From Centroberyx gerrardi (Eukaryota > Chordata > Actinopteri > Beryciformes > Berycidae), in NCBI RefSeq assembly GCF_048128805.1, contig NC_136008.1:14017572-14081571 (forward strand): a DNA stretch of 64,000 nucleotides, read 5' to 3'. Shown in pieces: positions 22,101-33,189 of the stretch; within the stretch, counting starts at the first letter, position 1; each line of letters starts with the position of its first letter. Position numbers and translations under genes: made by a program. The notes beneath the pieces were generated by a model. It was given only the letters and a program-made list of their open reading frames with translations. It was not told the DNA's origin and did no database searches.

Positions 22101-25100
22101 CCTGCTCACTAATTGTAATTCACTCTGGATAAGAGCATCAACTAAATGCTAGAATCACTGTAAAAGATTAGATTTTAAAATTAATGTTTTTGCAATTTCA
22201 GGTGGAAGGAATGATGATGCTAGGTCCCAGCCATCCTTTCCTAAGGCCAATGGTGGCACGAGGACATACCCACAGAAGGGTTATCTGTCCCCTCAGAAAC
22301 AAAGAACCTCTGTACAAGTTTCCCCACAGAAACAGTCCACTCTTACCAATTTCTTTCAGCTGGTCAACAAAAAAAGGTAAAGACTTACTCTTGAGTGCTT
22401 AAATAATGTAATGTAACCTTAGAGTAGAGTACCAAAACAATAGTGCCAGTCAATGTGTGGGAGAAAATGTTTTGCACTAAGAAAGGTTGAGATTCTCTCT
22501 AACCCATCTCCCCTTCTCTACCACCCTGTCGTCAAGGCCTTTGGAGGACGAGCTCTCTGCTGTTATGTCAGAGCCAAAGAGAGCTGCACCAGCATCATCC
22601 ACCGCCACATGTGCACCGACCAGCTCACTCACCTCCAAACAAACGGCCGCACTTTCAGACACACTCCCCACAGCCAGGGCCCAGAGTCAGCCGGGGTCAG
22701 GAGCTGATCTGTTCATAGGACAGTCTGAGGCTCTGTCAGACAGGGTCTCCCACCCGGCCCAGCAGGAACCACGGGGTAGAAAGAGGAAGGAGATGGAGGC
22801 AGAGATTCAGATGGAGGAACTGGAGTCCATTATGTCTGAGGATATGGATTATTTAGATGAGCAGACCTCAGACAGTCAAGGCCAGCAAGCACAGCGGGTG
22901 GAACATCGCTCAGCTGAACAGAAAAAGGCCTTAACTGCTGAGGAACCTTCGTCTACAAGTAAGAGAAAACGGGGTGACCCAGAGAAGAATGGCAAAACCA
23001 ACCAAAAGCCACGTGTGGGCCTGGAAAAAGATCCAGCATCCAGTAGAAACCAGAGCCCAGAAATTGGAGAACATAGTTCCTCCATCAAGAGACAACAGCT
23101 GCCTCCTTCAGAAAACAGGACAACTAATCAAATGTCCAGCAAACCTCCAGCGGATGGGTCTTCAACCAGTAGAAGTCAGCACTTACAGCCTTTTAAAGAT
23201 GAGGAGGTGTCTTATATTGTGGTGAGGATAGCTGCTATATATTTTTTACTATTATTTTACCAGTGTTGTTTTGTCATCTCAAGAAACTATCTCAGCACAC
23301 AGGAATGCTTTCATTCTTCTTTTGACATCAGTTTACATTTAACTATTATTGTACATTTTCCACGCTTCGTATTGCTCTAGGATGCAGAACTACTCAATAT
23401 AGATCTTGGCCAATCTAAAGGAGACCAGGAGACCCCTCTGAAACCCGCCGCAGTCAAACATGAGGCCCCAGTAAGTCCTGTGAAGAGACTTTCTTTCACT
23501 GCCTTGCCCCTCTCTCTCTCAGGATAAGCACTTTTTTTCTGGCCATACGTAGATACAGTATTTCCTAGCTATATATTTTTGGCAACATTTGCCTTACCAA
23601 TTTTTCACCAGTCTAAAGTGGATGAGGCAGAGCCATAAATATGCATAACGAAAAACTTGGGAGGGGGCCAAGACAATGTGTTGTAATGTGTACAATACCC
23701 ACATGCATTACAAATCATTCACTTAGGATACAGTTGCCTGAAGGCCAGATTACTGTTATCTAAACTTCTCTCCTTGTGTGTTTGTTTCATATTTGACCCT
23801 TATTTTCTGTCGCAAAAATGAATGACCTGACCAAAATTCAGAAAATATAATATATATGCTTGAAAATAGTATAACCTCTCCATCACACAAAAGTCCAATT
23901 CCTTCTGTGTTGTTTAGCAGGTGTCAGAGACGGACGAAGACCTTCCTAAAAGGCTGGTGTTGGTGGAGTTTAAGTCTCTCACTGTGGCGGCACCTTCCAA
24001 AACCAAACCACAGCAGAGGCAGGGCAACTGCTACGCAAAGAACTTCAAATGCTTCCGCAAGGTCAGTCGAAGATGTAGCGTACACAACATTAACATACTG
24101 TAGAACCTCTTTTAACCAAGCCCCTTATTTATTTGGGAGAATAAAATCCTCTGAACACTGAAATGTTTTTTCATATGCATGTCCTTGTGTGTATGTGACA
24201 GATCCCAGTGCCAGGTGCAGAGGCTTCACCCCACATCATCGGAGGGTCTGATCTGCTGGCCCACAACAGGGGAAAGAATTCAGACCTGGATGAATGGCTG
24301 AGAGATGCAGCTGAGGTACATTAGTGTCCCTTTCTCTCTCTCTGCCTGTCTGTGATTTGCCCCATGCCTCACATTCAAAATCTGAATCTGTTTGTTTCAG
24401 GAGGAGCGTCAAAGCAAGCATGAGCAGAGTGTAGGGGATGACCTCTTCAGGTGAGGAAATGGATTTGATTTTCATTCTACGTGAGGAAGTCCTGTTATGA
24501 TCCACATTTCAACCCCAAAAACCCATTTAAGGTGTCCAGTATATATATGAGGGGCAAGGCGGTGAAAATAAATTCAACTCTTCGTAACTCTGATGAAAAG
24601 ATCCTAGCTATCCAATCCCAGCCCTTATAATCAGGTGGGGTAAACAGAATTAATTGAGAGATAGGGATTTGGGGCCACTACAGCTTGTTGGCGGTTTAAC
24701 CAATCAGAACTTTGCAATTCTTCCGTCACAGCAGTGTGAGCGGTTGCCAGGGTAACGATGGTGATGTAAGCTGGCGCTGAGGCTGCTGTGTTTTCTTTGG
24801 CTAAGCAGAAAAGAGACAGTGTGAGATTGATTTTGTGGGTATGTGTGTGTGTGTGCGTGTGTGTGTGTGTCTGTGTATGTCAAGGCTGAGCTGTTTGATC
24901 ACTGAGTCATCATGCTCAGTCAGTCATGCGTAGCCAGGGAACAGACTCTGCCGCTAAGAAAACAATCCTTTATTTTTTGGGTAGGTCTAAACGAAGCCTC
25001 CAGACGTGGTTTATAGGAAGGATGTTTGATTTAAGCTGTTCAAACACTGTCCGCGTTTTACAGCACTTAATTTGGGCTATTTTTAATGTTTGTTCAAAAT

Positions 25101-25193
25101 GCCACTAAGGACATTGAGGAATGATCCATCAGGAATGTTAAAAGCCCGACGTCAGACCTAAGCATCACAACATGGACACTCCTCTGAGTTAAA

Positions 25194-25231
<38 letters not shown>

Positions 25232-25267
25232 AGGTACAACCCCACCAAACTAACCAAGAGAAGATGA
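16104..25267 (+). CDS. nbn: Nibrin (NBS1), DNA double-strand-break repair adaptor, 17 coding exons
   Basis: Exons: 16104-16134, 16644-16765, 18721-18848, 19130-19289, 19379-19482, 19578-19695, 20852-21042, 21178-21278, 21477-21609, 21714-21922, 22202-22376, 22537-23221, 23381-23470, 23921-24061, 24202-24315, 24401-24450 and 25234-25267. All junctions are GT-AG and in phase, giving 861 aa (human 754). The FHA domain (about 15-95) has VVGRKNC, SISRAH and KYGTFVN. Tandem BRCT domains span about 100-318. A long polar linker follows, whose 685-bp exon explains most of the extra length. The C-terminus keeps the MRE11-binding segment ([25 protein letters not shown]) and the ATM-binding end (DDLFRYNP...KRR). 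NBN tethers MRE11-RAD50 to phospho-proteins in the nucleus and activates ATM. Relative to human, the FHA lacks about 14 residues between LTA and LTLKD. No break is seen. Confidence 0.97.
17475..17765. mobile_element. Candidate degraded hAT-like MITE in nbn intron 2
   Basis: The block starts TTAGGGCTGG and ends GCATAGCCCTA, so short TAGGGCT termini are inverted. The interior is AT-rich with ATTCAATATTATTG-type motifs. I recall a dispersed teleost repeat beginning TAGGGCTGGGCAAT. No clear target-site duplication is visible. Confidence 0.4.
20729..20793. repeat. CT-rich tract before nbn exon 7
   Basis: Imperfect (CT)n of about 60 bp that ends roughly 60 bp upstream of the exon 7 acceptor. Confidence 0.85.
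21988..22155 (+). mobile_element. tRNA-derived SINE (V-SINE-like) in nbn intron 10
   Basis: The head resembles an RNA polymerase III promoter: an A-box-like tagtggttagagcaact and a B-box-like ggtcacaggttctatcac. The tail (ctctggataagagcatc then aactaaatgc) matches the tail motif common to fish V-type SINEs and their LINE partners. Same orientation as nbn. Confidence 0.75.
25196..25230. repeat. (TG)n microsatellite forming the 3' splice region of the last nbn exon
   Basis: The run of about 17 TG units ends in TTTAG, immediately followed by the last coding exon at 25234. There is almost no conventional polypyrimidine tract. Confidence 0.95.
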
Positions 25268-25722
25268 AACGCCTGCATCTAGAGGTCCTGCAGAGGGAAT
25301 TCATTTTAAAGGCACGGGAAGTATGTCAAACTCCATCAACACCCTACATAGCAAGGACTCATTTGTTAGAACTTCCATTATTTGCATTTCAACAATAATG
25401 TCAATTAATACAACTTTGAGTTAACTCTTTATCATTGTGCTAAAATGACCAGAAACTTTACTAATGGCAAATGTTTTATGTTTCTGTGTTCTTTCTGTCG
25501 TTGCTGGCAATAACATGTTGGCAGAAATCTTTTCATTGTCTACACAAATTAAGCCACTGACAGCAAGCAATGTATTAAAAAAAAGTTTCATGTTCAGAGA
25601 TTTTTCTAAAAGTTTTTATTTGTCAATAATAAAAAATACAGCATATAAAACATTAAAAACCCTTTTCAATTGTACAAGAGAGTGAACTCTACATGCACAA
25701 AGCAGCTATTCTTCTGTTATGA

Positions 25723-25728
25723 AATAAA
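25723..25728 (+). terminator. Poly(A) signal of nbn
   Basis: AATAAA lies 456 bp after the stop. A second AATAAA at 25628-25633 could give a shorter 3' UTR. Confidence 0.5.
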
Positions 25729-26024
25729 GACCAAATGTGTTCCCTGGATTTAGCTGTACTAGAAACTGGTAAACCTGGGAAGAAGAGAGGGATTCAAGTG
25801 TTGCCATTTCTTTCCTTATCTCCACGAAGCCAACTGATTAGGCACTTGCACAGATCTCAAACTATGCAGATAAGTAATCACCATGCCAAAACATCTGCAA
25901 GCCTTTTATGTACAGATAATTGAAGCCTACCTTGTCCCCTTATATATCCACAGCAAGTGCCAAGTATGAGTTTAGAGTTGACCTAGGATTCAGCATGAAT
26001 TTGCAGCAATAATGGTCTTTTCCT

Positions 26025-26258
26025 TTTGGGGGCAACAGGGAGTAGGGAGCTTGGTCTCCAACCAGAGAATCGGGGTTCAAGCCCCCATGTCAGCAAGCAT
26101 CCGCCTTACTGAAATGTCCCTGGGAAAAACACTGAATCCCTACCAGCTCCAGGGTGCTGCTCTATAGCTGACCCTGTGCTGCGATCCCCCCATGGAGAGG
26201 GGCAAGCAAAAAGATAATTTTCCCTACACAGGGATCAATAAAGTATCACATCACAATA
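26025..26258 (+). mobile_element. tRNA-derived SINE between nbn and osgin2
   Basis: A tRNA-like B-box/T-loop, GGGGTTCAAGCCCCC (26072-26086), is preceded by an A-box-like gggagcttggtctccaacc. A body follows, with an L2-like tail (cagggatcaataaagtatca). It shares layout and tail with the copy at 60813-61022, so both belong to one family. Confidence 0.8.
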
Positions 26259-26835
26259 ACGAACCATGAACTGTGCATGAGTAGCATGCACAGAAGTTAT
26301 GCATATGAAAACACACTGTTTGCAAACAGTGACTAAATAACTGAAAAAAAAAGGAAATAAAACTGGGAAAGCAGATCCCTACCGTCACTCCTCACAATTA
26401 TTTGGCATTTGGCACAACATGAAAAGTATAGTGTCTGTTTTCTGTGAAGCTGTATGAAACATGCCAGGAGAATTGTATAGATACACACAGGCCATCTGGG
26501 TAGTTGGAGGGTAGAGCTTACACCTGTTAGCCTTTGCAGAGTCCGCCAAAATATGTCAAATTTAAATGGCTAACAATATGACAGGCTAACAAAAATACAA
26601 TGTTGATGCCTAGATTTGGTTCACCAACAATATAAAATTACATGATGTAGATGGTCTATAATGAATCTATAAACTGGGGACAAGTGGGTATCCCGCAAGT
26701 TTGTTTTTCCTGTTTTTCTTTTTTCTTTTTGTTTGTTTTTTAAGCCCCCCCACGCCACGTGTATCTATATGGACATTGATTCAGATGAACTGGCATAGGC
26801 TGTTCCAGAATTGCTAGATTATCAAGGCAAAATGA

Positions 26836-26870
26836 ATGACGACTACACTATATTAAAGTGTAGTCGTCAT
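26836..26870. repeat. 14-bp perfect hairpin
   Basis: ATGACGACTACACT (26836-26849) is the exact reverse complement of 26857-26870, with a 7-nt AT loop. It lies in the intergenic spacer between the convergent nbn and osgin2 3' ends. Confidence 0.9.
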
Positions 26871-27054
26871 ATATTTGGCAATTATCTTCAAGGGCTGAAG
26901 TTAATGACCATATCTTATGCCAGGTCAGTTGAATCCAAATGTGACGCACACAGTAAATTAGCCATGACTGTCCAAGAATACATTCAGGTCTGCAAGTGAA
27001 AGTATTTGCATAGAAAGCCTTTTAGTAGCACTGTAACTAAAGTACCAGGTCAGA

Positions 27055-27060
27055 TTTATT
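27055..27060 (-). terminator. Poly(A) signal of osgin2
   Basis: The minus strand reads AATAAA 840 bp beyond the osgin2 stop, giving a 3' UTR of about 0.86 kb. nbn and osgin2 therefore end tail-to-tail about 1.3 kb apart. Confidence 0.45.
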
Positions 27061-27860
27061 AAACATTTTTCTACCTTTTTTTAAGTATATGGCTCCAACT
27101 ACCTACAATAGCAGCTAAAGGAAGGACCATCTGAGATGAGACAAGCAAAGGGTGTGGGTGTCGGCTCAGAATCATCAGGAACATAAAGATTGTTTAGCCA
27201 TGAACTTGTTAGGTCACATCTTCTGAGATAAGTCTTGTGTGGATCCCATATTGCTGACCGTTGCCACTTGTGGTTGTGTTACTCAGTGTTCAGATGATAT
27301 GTTGGGATCATAGATTGTTCTGCCAATGTCCATCACTTACAGAACTGTAGCTATAGGGTGCCAAGTTCTTCGAACTGGCCCAAATGAAGAAACATGGACC
27401 AAAGCATTGACAATTAGTTTAGTGGCTTCTTGTGAGCATTCCTTCTGATGTAGGCTAAGCTCAAAACGGACTAAAGTGTGATACGAAGGCCGGTTAAGTG
27501 TTGGTAGAAGATGGGAGGCTTGGGTTGTATCGAAAGACACATGGTGAACAAATAAATAACCCTGAAGAAAATAAGGTCCATGTAGTGGAGAGGTTACAGA
27601 TATTTTGACCACAGAACATTGGCACACTGCAGCTTGGACTTCTGGGGACTTCTTACGAAGTCAGACAAGACTTGCATGCTGTCTTTTGTTTCTATAGAAA
27701 CTAATGCGCGTACATCCATTGTCTTTTTGGTCTCAGAAAATCGTAAAAAAGCCTTAGTTTTGATGAGAAAACACTGCATACACAATGAAAAGATTAAAAA
27801 CTTTTGTTTTCCCCTTCACCTTTTACATCTATTGGTAAATGCTCTTGAAATCGGTGTGTC

Positions 27861-27886
27861 CCCCCACCCCCACCCCCACCCCCACC
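27861..27886. repeat. (CCCCCA)n short tandem repeat
   Basis: Four C-rich hexamer units directly after the osgin2 stop codon. On the osgin2 mRNA strand this reads TGGGGG repeats, a G-quadruplex-prone sequence in the 3' UTR. Confidence 0.85.
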
Positions 27887-27899
27887 CGCCTTCATCTTT

Positions 27900-30098
27900 T
27901 CAAATGAAGTTATTCCCGCTGTTGGTGATGAGCTTTCCTTTCTTCTTGAGTCTCTTCGGCAGACAGGAGGCAATGCCTAAAGCGCCACCCTTCAAAAAGC
28001 GAACAAAGTTGTCTCCCACCAGTGGGCCCATGGCAAACAGACCTGGTTCCTTAGTGCACTCAAAAGTGTAGGGGTGGATGTCAATGGGGTTCTGCTTGCA
28101 GGAGATGGGCTTTTCTGGATCCAGGCCCAGGTACTGGCCCTGCCCCTTCAGAAAAAACAAGTTAGGGTTGGTCCCGATCAGCACGAGGGCCATAGAGATC
28201 TTGAATGCCTTGAGGGAATTGTTCCCCTGCAGTAGACACTTCATGTCGGACTGGAAGGACACCACACAGTGTTCAGGGAAACTGGTGTAGTCGGGGAACA
28301 GGCTGGGACTGCCATTTGCAGCCATGTTAGTTGTGGCATGTTGTGGCTTTGAGCACATCTTGGCACAGACTGAGGAAGCAATACTTGCTGCCTGGGGTCT
28401 ATTAGAAGCAGAGGAGGGAGCCACGTTTGTGTGGGTCTGGGAGCACATCATGTGATAGACTTTGTGATATTCTGGGTACAGGGTCTTGGGCAGCTGTTTG
28501 AAGATGAGGTCAGAGTCGTCTAAGTTTTTGCGAAAGACATGCAGCACGGTAATGTTGCTGTTGCACGCACACAGAACTGCATCTGCAGCACTTAAACCAG
28601 CACCTACAATTAAAACCGGATCGGAGTTCAGATCCAGTTTACTACGGCTTACAGCCAATCCCAGGTCTGAGATGCTGTGGAATACAAACGGCAGCTCCTC
28701 CCCCTCTACACCTAGTCGAGCAGGTGAATCAGACGCACCTGTGGCCAAAACTACGTTCTCTGCAAACAGAGAGAAGGGGACATGGGTGTCGTTCTGCACC
28801 TGCTGGTATCCCCTTACTTCCCAGAGAGCCCCTCCTCCTCCACTGTCTTCACATTCAACTCCATTTCCCTGAAAGCCCCCATTCCCCCCGTCTCCCACCC
28901 CTCCATCTCCTTGATCAGTGTGCCCATTCTCCAATCCCTCCCCCTCGTGCCCCCGGCAGAGCTTCTGGACAGAGGTCACGTAGGTGTTGTCAGCAAAGTT
29001 CTTTTGGAGGCCCATTAGCTGCACATAGTTGCGATAATAGGATGAGATCTCCTCTGGGGTGGCTCTGTCACTGGTTACATCCCTAGAGAGAAGAGAGAGG
29101 GGATGAGGAGAAGAGAATAAAACTGGGAGGTGTGAGAGTGCGAGCTGTCAGGCTTTTGTCCCTTGTTTTCTGTCATTACCTGCGTTTCCCATTGGCCAAG
29201 TCTCTGTAGTTAACCCCAGGAAGCTCCATCCAGATGCCAAGACTAATAGTCAGCATGGAGCCTTCCATTGCCTGAGGAAAATAGAGAGGGATAGAACAAA
29301 AGAAAATGTTATTTCAAAGAAGGACGAGAAGAGAATGACTGTCAGAGAACATGGTTAGTAGCGGGGGTGAGGAAGGTTAAAAGGATAGGAGTAGCTTACA
29401 TGCCAGGCACCCCCAGGTGTTGCCCTTCCCAGCACCAGATGTGGGATGTGTTGCTGTTTGTCCCTCCTCCACTGTAGGACAGGGGGGAACTCATAGCCAA
29501 AGTCAGCATTGGGATGCAGTAGTGTGTCAAACAGCACTGCTACAGGGTTCCTTGACCGCCCCTCCAGACCCTCACTCAAATATTCCAGATCCTGCAGAAA
29601 AATCACTATCATGACGTGCCTGAGTGACTGCGTGGGCATATGTGTATACGCATGCATGCTTCTGTGTTTTTACCTGTTCAGTGATGGCTAGGTGCTTGGT
29701 CTCCTGCAGTTTTCGGTATAGTATCGGGTTTGGGTGGACAGTTCCTGCATCTAAGTAAGGCTTGTATCCACTCAGTAGGTAGGACAGACAAATACCTGAT
29801 GGCCCATTTCCTAAAGATGGACCCAGGTATAGGGAAAGTGATGGATTAGCATCACATAGGAGCTTGCAAATCCGTCCAACACAAATGTTAGGTGATAAAA
29901 GTTAGATAAAGCACAACAAAGCATGCTTTCATGATGAAAAGGGTCAAAGGGAGTGTTTAATGTTAGTATTTACCAAATGGGGTAACAATGGAAATTATTA
30001 AAAGTTAGGAGGTCAGGGTAATGTGCTCACCTATGATGACCACAGGAAGGGTAGGTGGGTGCTCTTGGGGCAGAGTGGTTTCTTCCAAAAGAGGCATG
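27900..30098 (-). CDS. osgin2: Oxidative stress-induced growth inhibitor 2 (FAD-dependent oxidoreductase-like), 5 coding exons
   Basis: Coding exons in gene order are 30032-30098, 29674-29810, 29400-29591, 29180-29271 and 27900-29082, all GT-AG and in phase, giving 556 aa. It begins MPLLEETTLP like human OSGIN2. VVIIGNGPSG at about 19-28 is the dinucleotide-binding glycine motif, and VLIVGAGLSAAD at about 319-330 is a second one, as in flavoprotein monooxygenases. Other matches are DLEYLSEGLEGRS-NPVAVLFDTLLHP and MGPLVGDNFVRFLKGGALG. The last exon has two fish-side insertions: a Gly/Glu/Asp-rich stretch (about 206-248) and a Ser/Ala/Asn-rich stretch after HMMCSQTHTN. An acceptor 29 bp before the ATG shows that an upstream exon exists. 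The family is linked to growth inhibition and oxidative stress; no enzyme activity is established to my knowledge. Confidence 0.95.
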
Positions 30099-32960
30099 GC
30101 TGCAGCCAGGGCCAGAGCCGGCACTGCAGAGGAGAAGGAGAGAAAGCTGAAGATGGTTCCTACCAGTCCTAGCTGTCCATTTGAGTTTTAGCAAAAAGCG
30201 GAGGCTCATCCATGCTTTGTCCACCCAGTGCTTCCATACTTCTGGGTCAGATTAGATGAGACAGGTTCATACCGGCTCGCTCTCTTTGTGTCTGCTGTTC
30301 ACTGTTGTTGTTTTATGTTAGCCTAGGTCCTAGTGCTGTCTCCATCCACCATCATCAGCTGACCCACAAACACACACAGGGAATAAAGAAACCTCTATTC
30401 ATCCTGTTATTGTGCCCCTCTCTTCCACACACAGCCATGACCCTCCCCCTCTGTCTGGGCTTCACACACGTGCACACACCCCGCCACAACACAACGTGCC
30501 CCTAGTCTTTCTCTTTGCCGCCAGCGTCAACACACCCCCTGTCCTATCAAACATGGCCTGCGGCTAGGCTAGCCTCTGTTAACTCCGGTGCCGCTTCCCA
30601 AACAAAAGGGAGTTCTAATCAGATTTATGTAGGCTCAGGTCTGTTGTGAAACGTTGCCATTGAGCATGTGTAGTGTGTGTTTATGTGTTACGCGACAGTG
30701 CCATTGTGTGCCCGCCGGGCGGCAAATCCCCCCTGATCACTCCTCCGAGTGGACCCTAATCCTGCCGGGCCTGTTTATGTCTTTGCCGCCCCCTTTTCAA
30801 CAGCGGCAGGATGGGAATGTGGTCCTGGCATGCTGACAGACCAGACCATCAACGCTGCTCCCTCTCATACCCGCCAGCCACCCCCTATACTCCCACCGCC
30901 ACGCACGCGCACACACACACAGTCCCGCCAAAACATTACCCACTTGCAACAACAACCTAGCAAACAGTGCTCACTTGCCCCGCTTCCACACTAACCCTAA
31001 CAATGCCCTTGCGGTCCTCAACTTATGTCCGAAACTCTGCCTCACTTCCCTTAACTTCCATGTCTCCCTGCTGCCAAAACAGCCTGTCTCATCTCACACC
31101 CATCCCTCTGTCCTTCCCTCCCTTATCTGACCCGGGTCTGTAAGCCAACTGGTTTTCTTTGGTCATTGTGTTGTTTACCCTTTTCAGTGAAAGCACTGGG
31201 ATTCCGCACATTGCCTTCGCTGATTGGAGAATGTTGTGCCCCCAGTTGGCAGGTTGAAACTGGCAGTTCCACGCCACCGCTCAATTTAACAAACTGAACG
31301 ACATTCACAGTCTTTTAAAGATAAAGAAAATGAGTAGAGAGGGCCGGAGGGCACACTGGAAACACAACCAGCGAGAGAAGACGAAGTTTTTTGCCTGAGC
31401 CTTCACTGTATATGCAGTTGCGTAGATCATTAAAATGAGGTCTTTCAGGAGGTTCCAGAGGGTCGGTAGCAAAATGAGGAATGGTTTACTTTAACTGTAT
31501 TTCAGTAGACCCAATGTGAGATTGAACCACTGTTCTCTCTCCACATACAATGTCGAACATTTGGATAATTCAATACTAAATCAATAACAAAAATTTCCCC
31601 ATATAGGTGCCATCCCTGGGACAAAATGGGGCTCTGTGGCCTAATGTGTGTCTACCTGGGGGTTCTTGAGATGATAACATTTGACAACCCCAGGCTTATA
31701 TAACTGCAGTATTGGGAAGTGTGGGACATGAGTGGGGGTGGTTGTGGTTGTTATCTAATCCGCTGAATTTATAGTCTTTCCAACTCCAGACTGTCACCCA
31801 GAGTAGGATTGTTATCAGAAAAGTATTATTGTAAAGTTGCATGTACTGTTTACACCTGTTACAGTACAACTTTTAATTCTCCAAATGATAATGACACCAA
31901 CACGAGTAAGTAATGAGGATACATCTACATGTTTTTGTTTTATATATATCTTTGGCATTTCATTTAATTCAATAACAAAGCAAAAACATTGTTAAAATGC
32001 AGAACAGAGATGGTGAGAGAACTACTTTGCGTGAAAGGGCAACACTGAAATGCCGTGAAACCAAACAATACCACTTTCTAAATCTGATGAACTGTTGGTT
32101 TGATTTGAGCAGCCTAAACAAAACAAAAAAATACATTGATAGGCTAAGTTTGTGTTTGGTTTGTTGGACTGTTTATCTGCCCATGCATACATTTGTGTGT
32201 TTTGCACCCATCTGTGTAGACGGGGGATACTTTCTAGAACATCGCCCGTACTCTGCCGTATAGCCTCTGTACTCAGTATTGTATCCCTTTGGAAAATACT
32301 CAAAATGAAACTAATAGCTTAATAAATATTTGCTCCCGTTATATGTTCGATGTCCTCAGTGATAACGATATGAAAATACATGCAAGTTATTTAATCAATC
32401 AGCCTAGGTGCTAGCCTACTTAAGCAATGCATATTATTAGGCTACTGCGTGCCAGTCAAGATTTGTAAATTTTCTGACCTGATAGCTGTTTGGAAGGTGG
32501 GTATGGCTTTCATAGGCCTACAACTTATGCTCATTTGCACGCAGTAGCCTGCCCGTCAGTTTCAAAATTAGGCTACATTTAAACCAAACCTGGCAGGTAC
32601 CTATTGTAGTCCAGCAGGATGATGTCACTGAAACACAGAGAAACTAACATGATGTAGCAGCCTGTTCTTACTCTCCTCACTCCGTCCAGCGGTCTGCGAG
32701 ACTGCATCCAAGACACAAGGAGCACATGCGATCAGCGGCTATGGCACCATCATTGCATAATTTAGGTCAAACACACTCACAGCCATCCATACCACTGAGG
32801 GAAGAACACGATCTCTTACCGCGGTGTGATTTATCTCGCTATCTCCCAGTCGCTCCTTGTTATTACGACCCACGGCAGCGTTTCTAACGGTATAAATAGG
32901 CAGACACCGGTGGGAGGACCTATCCAACTAGGGGTTTGCATGAGATAACAATAAGCCAAC

Positions 32961-33018
<58 letters not shown>

Positions 33019-33020
33019 GT
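32961..33020. repeat. (CT)n microsatellite
   Basis: CT tract of about 60 bp followed by CA units. Confidence 0.95.
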
Positions 33021-33149
33021 CTCTCTCACACACACACACACGCTCACTCGCTCACCTCTTTGCAGTTAAATCCGAACAGACCTGGTACAGTCAGGTCTGA
33101 TCAGACCTATAAATGTCGTCTGAAGGGCAGATCTTCCTTGTGTCTTTAT

Positions 33150-33150
<1 letters not shown>

Positions 33151-33184
<34 letters not shown>
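33151..33184. repeat. (GA)n microsatellite
   Basis: Pure GA tract of about 34 bp. Confidence 0.95.

Positions 33185-33189
<5 letters not shown>

Noticed and set aside
22487-23380. A single 297-codon plus-strand frame treated as one gene
   Set aside because: It is nbn exon 12 plus intron read-through at both ends. The acceptor at 22536 and donor at 23222 keep phase with neighbouring exons.
26072-26086. A tRNA gene suggested by GGGGTTCAAGCCCCC
   Set aside because: No full cloverleaf; the unit has a SINE body and tail, with a second copy at 60.8 kb.
28486-29086. Plus-strand frames of 78-128 codons opposite osgin2
   Set aside because: Shadows of the conserved minus-strand coding exon.
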